This document shows, in pieces, positions 61,140-64,000 of a stretch of 64,000 nt of DNA; positions within the stretch are counted from its first letter, which is position 1; every line of letters begins with the position of its first letter. Origin of the DNA: Microbulbifer agarilyticus (GTDB taxonomy: Bacteria > Pseudomonadota > Gammaproteobacteria > Pseudomonadales > Cellvibrionaceae); the NCBI RefSeq assembly GCF_020171345.1, contig NZ_JAIUZM010000002.1, positions 434,001-498,000 on the forward strand, written 5' to 3'. A model generated the notes under the pieces. The model searched no databases, was not told the DNA's origin, and was given only the letters and a program-made list of their open reading frames with translations. Position numbers and translations under genes: made by a program.

Positions 61140-61805
61140 ATGAGTGCTTATCTGTTTGTAAAGTTGCTGCACAATCTGTGCTTTGTTTATTGGCTTGGTG
61201 GTGATCTGGGCACTTTTTACGCAAGTCGCTACGTCACCCGGTCGGATCTTTCCCCGCAGGCGCGCAGTACGGCGCTTACCATCATGATGGGATGCGACCA
61301 GGGGCCGCGCTTCTGTATGCCGCTGATCCTGCCGCTTGGTTTGCAGTTGGCGTACATGTCCGGGCAGTGGGCGGTGGCACCATTCTGGCTGTGGCTATCT
61401 TGGGGGCTGTGTATTGCGTGGTTTGCACTGGTGGCAACCCTGCATTTCGCCCACGGCAAACCCTTTATCCCCGTGTTGACCCGTCTCGACTTCTATCTGC
61501 GTGTCGTGTTGATCGTGGGCTTGCTGGGGCTCGCGGGCTACGCACTGGCAACCAATTTCATTCTTGCGGCGGATTGGCTGGCGATCAAGCTGGGTATTTT
61601 TGCCTTGCTGGTGCTGTGTGGCTTGTTGATACGTATGCGTCTGGTGGCGTTCGGCGCTGCGTGGGGCAAGCTGATGGCCGGTGATAGCAGTGATTCTGTC
61701 AATCAGACCATTCATGGTTCTATCGCCTCCTGCCGACCATTTGTCTATCTAATTTGGCTGGGGCTGCTGGCAAACGCAGCTTATGGCTTGCACCTCATTT
61801 ATTAA
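61140..61805 (+). CDS. Small multi-pass membrane protein, CopD/DUF2269-like
   Basis: This 221-residue protein has five or six transmembrane helices. The start, 'LFVKLLHNLCFVYWLGGDLG', with a His in the first helix, resembles CopD and DUF2269 membrane proteins, some of which bind heme or copper. Other His residues lie at 'VATLHFAHGKPF'. The role is unknown. It is not preceded by an 18-bp site and may not belong to the regulon. A glutathione transferase gene follows 32 bp later. Confidence 0.68.
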   Translation: MSAYLFVKLLHNLCFVYWLGGDLGTFYASRYVTRSDLSPQARSTALTIMMGCDQGPRFCMPLILPLGLQLAYMSGQWAVAPFWLWLSWGLCIAWFALVATLHFAHGKPFIPVLTRLDFYLRVVLIVGLLGLAGYALATNFILAADWLAIKLGIFALLVLCGLLIRMRLVAFGAAWGKLMAGDSSDSVNQTIHGSIASCRPFVYLIWLGLLANAAYGLHLIY

Positions 61806-61832
61806 ATCCAGTAAGGCGCCAATCGAGGAAGT

Positions 61833-61861
61833 CACCCATGAAGCTCGCACCCATGAAGCTC
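61833..61861 (+). repeat. 15-bp direct repeat spanning the start codon
   Basis: CACCCATGAAGCTC occurs twice, 15 bp apart, and duplicates the start codon of the glutathione transferase gene in frame (MKLAPMKL). Confidence 0.88.
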
Positions 61862-62509
61862 TACAGTCTCCCGCACTCTCCTTACGCCACCCGTGTTCGC
61901 ATGCAGGTGCGGTTGGATAACCTGCCTGTTGAGGTGTTGCCGTCGCCCGTGCCACTGCGCACCGAGGCGTTTTACGAGCGGTTTCCTCTGGGCAAGTTGC
62001 CGGTTCTTGAGCTGGGAAGCGGGGAGGCGATTGCCGAGAGCTGGGCGATTATGGAATTTCTCGCGGAAACACCGGTAAGCGGTGGCAGTGCGCTGCTCCC
62101 TGAATCGCCGCTCGAGCGCGCGCAAATGCGTATGCTGGCGCGCTATGCAGACCTGCATCTGGCGGTAAATGCCTTGTTCCCGCTGTTTCGAGCAGTGATG
62201 GCCGGCGGCGATGTCGATCGAGATGAAATGGCAAAAGGTCTCCACGCCGAGCTGGCGAAAGGTGAGCGCTTGATGGCCGACTTTGGCAGTGCGCGCGCGC
62301 TGAATCTGGGGGATTTGGCGTTGGCGCCCACCATGCGCTACCTGGAGGAGTTGTCCCCGGTAGTGGGGGTGGATGCACCGCTCGCAGCGTTTCCCGCGCT
62401 TTCCGCCTGGTGGCAGAAGGTCAACGCCGTGGATGCGATCAGTGAGACCTTGCAGGAAATGGCGGTGGCCTACCAGAAGTTTGCTGAGGGCCTGGCTGCG
62501 AAAGCCTGA
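61838..62509 (+). CDS. Glutathione S-transferase family protein
   Basis: This 223-residue protein has an N-terminal thioredoxin-like domain ('LYSLPHSPYATRVRMQVRL', then 'FPLGKLPVLELGSGEAIAES' with the cis-Pro) and a C-terminal helical domain with 'ALNLGDLALAPTMRYLEEL'. The Ser/Tyr near residue 10 could activate glutathione. It may conjugate or isomerise an electrophile; maleylacetoacetate-type isomerases are of this fold. The ATG at 61838 has GAGGA eight bases upstream; the ATG at 61853 is equally possible owing to the duplication. Confidence 0.87.
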   Translation: MKLAPMKLYSLPHSPYATRVRMQVRLDNLPVEVLPSPVPLRTEAFYERFPLGKLPVLELGSGEAIAESWAIMEFLAETPVSGGSALLPESPLERAQMRMLARYADLHLAVNALFPLFRAVMAGGDVDRDEMAKGLHAELAKGERLMADFGSARALNLGDLALAPTMRYLEELSPVVGVDAPLAAFPALSAWWQKVNAVDAISETLQEMAVAYQKFAEGLAAKA

Positions 62510-62641
62510 TTTCTCTTTTGCCGTGCCTTCGAGTGTGTTTGTTCGCGGGTGCGGTGGTTCCTTATTTGAGTTTTTCGGTGCCAAAAGGCGACTCTTTAGC
62601 GGCTTGAAATACCTTGCTGCAGGCGGAGTTGGCGCACCAAA

Positions 62642-62659
62642 TGTTATATTGACATAACA
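62642..62659. promoter_or_regulatory. 18-bp regulon operator, site H
   Basis: TGTTATATTGACATAACA matches the consensus at 16 of 18 positions. It lies about 55 bp upstream of the HapK-like gene. The adjoining sequence up to 62667 resembles the region beside site C. Confidence 0.72.
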
Positions 62660-62713
62660 ATATCTCAAGAATAGGATGTTGGTGACATTCACTTAACCGT
62701 CGGAGCGCCTGCC

Positions 62714-63025
62714 ATGGCTACCATGATCGTTGTGCTGTTCAACCTCAAACCCGGTGTTAATCCGTCCGATTACGAGCAGTGGGCTAACACTACCGATTTG
62801 CCCACGGTGCGCGATTTGGCATCGGTCAATCAATTTTCTGTACTGCGTAGCACCGGCCTGCTCGGGTCTGACGCGTCCTCCCCATACCAATACGTTGAAC
62901 TGCTCGAAGTAAACGATATGGAAAAGTTGGGCGCGGATGTATCCAGCGAGACGATGCAGCGCGTTGCGGCGGAGTTCCAGCAGTTTGCCGACAACCCGCA
63001 GTTCATTTTGACCGAAGCTATTTGA
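62714..63025 (+). CDS. REDY-like protein HapK family
   Basis: This 103-residue protein has a dimeric ferredoxin-like (EthD/ABM-type) fold: 'MIVVLFNLKPGVNPSDYEQW', 'LPTVRDLASVNQFSVLRSTG', 'YQYVELLEVNDMEKLG' and 'FQQFADNPQFILTE'. The pattern is that of the REDY-like HapK family, named after prodigiosin (tripyrrole) clusters. The function is unproven, but such small proteins often isomerise or cleave aromatic or pyrrolic substrates. Its presence in a regulon with RCCR-like genes fits pyrrole chemistry. It is the first gene of the rightmost operon. Confidence 0.78.
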   Translation: MATMIVVLFNLKPGVNPSDYEQWANTTDLPTVRDLASVNQFSVLRSTGLLGSDASSPYQYVELLEVNDMEKLGADVSSETMQRVAAEFQQFADNPQFILTEAI

Positions 63026-63050
63026 TCAACGACAACGGAGAGCGTGGCAG

Positions 63051-63902
63051 ATGGAAGCATTGGGCAAATATCCGGAGCTGAACGGCAAGGTTGCCGTGAT
63101 TACGGGAGCCGGCCGCCGCAAGGGGTTGGGCGAAGCGATGGCGCGGCGCCTGGCAGCGGAAGGCGTCAAAGTGGTGCTGACGGATATCGGCCGCGGGCAG
63201 GGCGAGAACCTGCCGGAAAACGCGGTTGGTACCACGGCGGAAATGGAAGAAATCGCCTGTGAAATTCGCGATGCCGGCGGCGAAATTGCCACCTTTTCCT
63301 GCAACGTGCTGGAGCCTCAGGAAGTGCAGTCCGCAGCGGAATTTGCCCTGGGGCATTTCGGCAGTCTGGATATCTGGGTCAACAACGCCGGCATTGGCTA
63401 CCTGATGGAACCCATCGTTGAAATGGCCGTAGACAAGTGGGACGCCGTACTGGGCGTCAATCTGCGCGGTACCTTTCTCGGTATCAAGTACGCTGCAGAA
63501 GTCATGTTACGACAGGGACGGGGTGGTCGAATCATCAACATCGGCAGCCAGGCCTCCAAATCCGGCTTTGCCCATGCCGCTGCCTATACCGCATCAAAAC
63601 ATGGAATGGTCGGGCTCACGCGTTCTGCAGCACAGGAGCTGGGTCCCGAGGGAATTACGGTAAATACCATCTGCCCAAACCATGTGACCACCGGCCTCGG
63701 TGCCTGGCAAAACGCGCACTTTTCCGAAGTGACCGGGAAAGGGCACGACCGCTATATGGAAGATATGCGTGCGCGTATCCCGCTGGGGCGCCCGGGGTTG
63801 CAGGAAGATATCGCTAAAGCGTGCGCGTTCCTGTGCTCCGACGAAGCTTCCTATATCACCGGGGAGGCAATGAATGTCTCCGGCGGTGAGGAATATCACT
63901 GA
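63051..63902 (+). CDS. Short-chain dehydrogenase/reductase 2
   Basis: This 283-residue classical SDR has 'KVAVITGAGRRKGLGEAMARR' (NAD(P) site), 'DIWVNNAGIGYL', Ser/Tyr/Lys in 'NIGSQASKSGFAHAAAYTASK', and the C-terminal 'EASYITGEAMNVSGGEEY'. It would oxidise or reduce a hydroxyl/keto group. It lies 25 bp after the HapK-like gene. It is not of the NOL type and shows no close relation to the SDR at 29536-30342. Confidence 0.92.
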   Translation: MEALGKYPELNGKVAVITGAGRRKGLGEAMARRLAAEGVKVVLTDIGRGQGENLPENAVGTTAEMEEIACEIRDAGGEIATFSCNVLEPQEVQSAAEFALGHFGSLDIWVNNAGIGYLMEPIVEMAVDKWDAVLGVNLRGTFLGIKYAAEVMLRQGRGGRIINIGSQASKSGFAHAAAYTASKHGMVGLTRSAAQELGPEGITVNTICPNHVTTGLGAWQNAHFSEVTGKGHDRYMEDMRARIPLGRPGLQEDIAKACAFLCSDEASYITGEAMNVSGGEEYH

Positions 63903-63926
63903 TCCGCTTGTGAGAGATTATCGGGT

Positions 63927-64000
63927 ATGAGCAAGCAAGTAGCGTGGCCGGACAATGCGCGGCTGGCACTGTCGATTGTTGTTAACGTTGAGGAAGGCTC
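63927..64000 (+). CDS. PuuE-type deacetylase-like 3, 3' end cut by window
   Basis: Only the first 24 codons are in the window. They begin 'MSKQVAWPDNARLALSIVVN' and continue with Val-Glu-Glu-Gly, the typical N-terminus of PuuE/polysaccharide deacetylase proteins (compare 'RWPNGARVAFWVAPNIE' at 59302-60261). It is therefore a third gene of this family, 24 bp after the SDR and in the same operon as the HapK-like protein. The island continues beyond the window. Confidence 0.75.
   Translation, partial: MSKQVAWPDNARLALSIVVNVEEG

Noticed and set aside
1..64000. CRISPR arrays, tRNA/rRNA genes, insertion sequences, prophage
   Set aside because: No regular spaced repeats, cloverleaf-like tRNA sequence, transposase or phage protein was recognised; the repeats seen are short contiguous tandem arrays.

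Overview
The window looks like chromosomal DNA of a marine, polysaccharide-degrading gammaproteobacterium. A Microbulbifer-like or Cellvibrionales-like host is my inference; there is no rRNA gene to prove it. The grounds are moderately high GC, a sulfated-glycan locus, a TonB-dependent receptor, and dense operons with ATGA/GTGA overlaps.

Region 1 (1-7.4 kb) is the edge of a carbohydrate locus: a GH2 beta-galactosidase cut by the window start, two secreted sulfatases and a sodium/solute symporter. Two palindromic LacI-type operators lie between the sulfatases and the symporter. Region 2 (7.4-10.1 kb) holds a decayed LtrA pseudogene, a chlorophyllase-like alpha/beta hydrolase with an FNR-like box upstream, and a secreted protein of unknown function.

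Region 3 (10.1 kb to the right edge) is one very large catabolic island of about 45 genes in divergent operons. Two genes (33872-34618 and 52450-53265) resemble plant red chlorophyll catabolite reductase (RCCR), a ferredoxin-dependent bilin reductase relative. A third (29536-30342) closely resembles chlorophyll b reductase of the NOL/NYC1 type. A REDY/HapK-like protein, a family known from prodigiosin (tripyrrole) clusters, is also present. Around these sit a TonB receptor, three MFS transporters, a rubredoxin-rubredoxin reductase fusion, FAD and two-component flavin oxygenases, and a full set of genes suited to small imides, amides and diacids. That set comprises three PuuE-type deacetylase/cyclic-amidase-like genes, two isochorismatase-type amidohydrolases, two tandem-domain nitrilases, an amidase, two maleate-isomerase-like genes, a LeuCD-like hydratase, two MmgE/PrpD genes, an isocitrate-lyase-family C-C lyase, two CaiB + HMG-CoA-lyase pairs, a PaaK-like CoA ligase and an enoyl-CoA hydratase.

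My main proposal, partly inference, is that this is a bacterial chlorophyll or linear-tetrapyrrole degradation system. The macrocycle products would be reduced and cut, and the resulting substituted maleimides (methyl-ethyl or methyl-vinyl maleimide, hematinic acid) would be opened, deamidated, hydrated and cleaved to central metabolites.

The island appears to be one regulon. Eight intergenic regions carry an AT-rich 18-bp imperfect palindrome of the form TGWTATAWT-AWTATAWCA, and two copies (11873 and 24381) are identical. One copy lies in front of a GntR/UTRA regulator gene at 57472-58254, the best candidate for the protein that binds them. A Crp/Fnr-type regulator, a methyltransferase and a small coiled-coil protein form a separate minus-strand block at 20.6-23.0 kb. 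Short tandem duplications (12-24 bp) recur at gene junctions through the island. I saw no tRNA, rRNA, CRISPR array, insertion sequence or phage gene.
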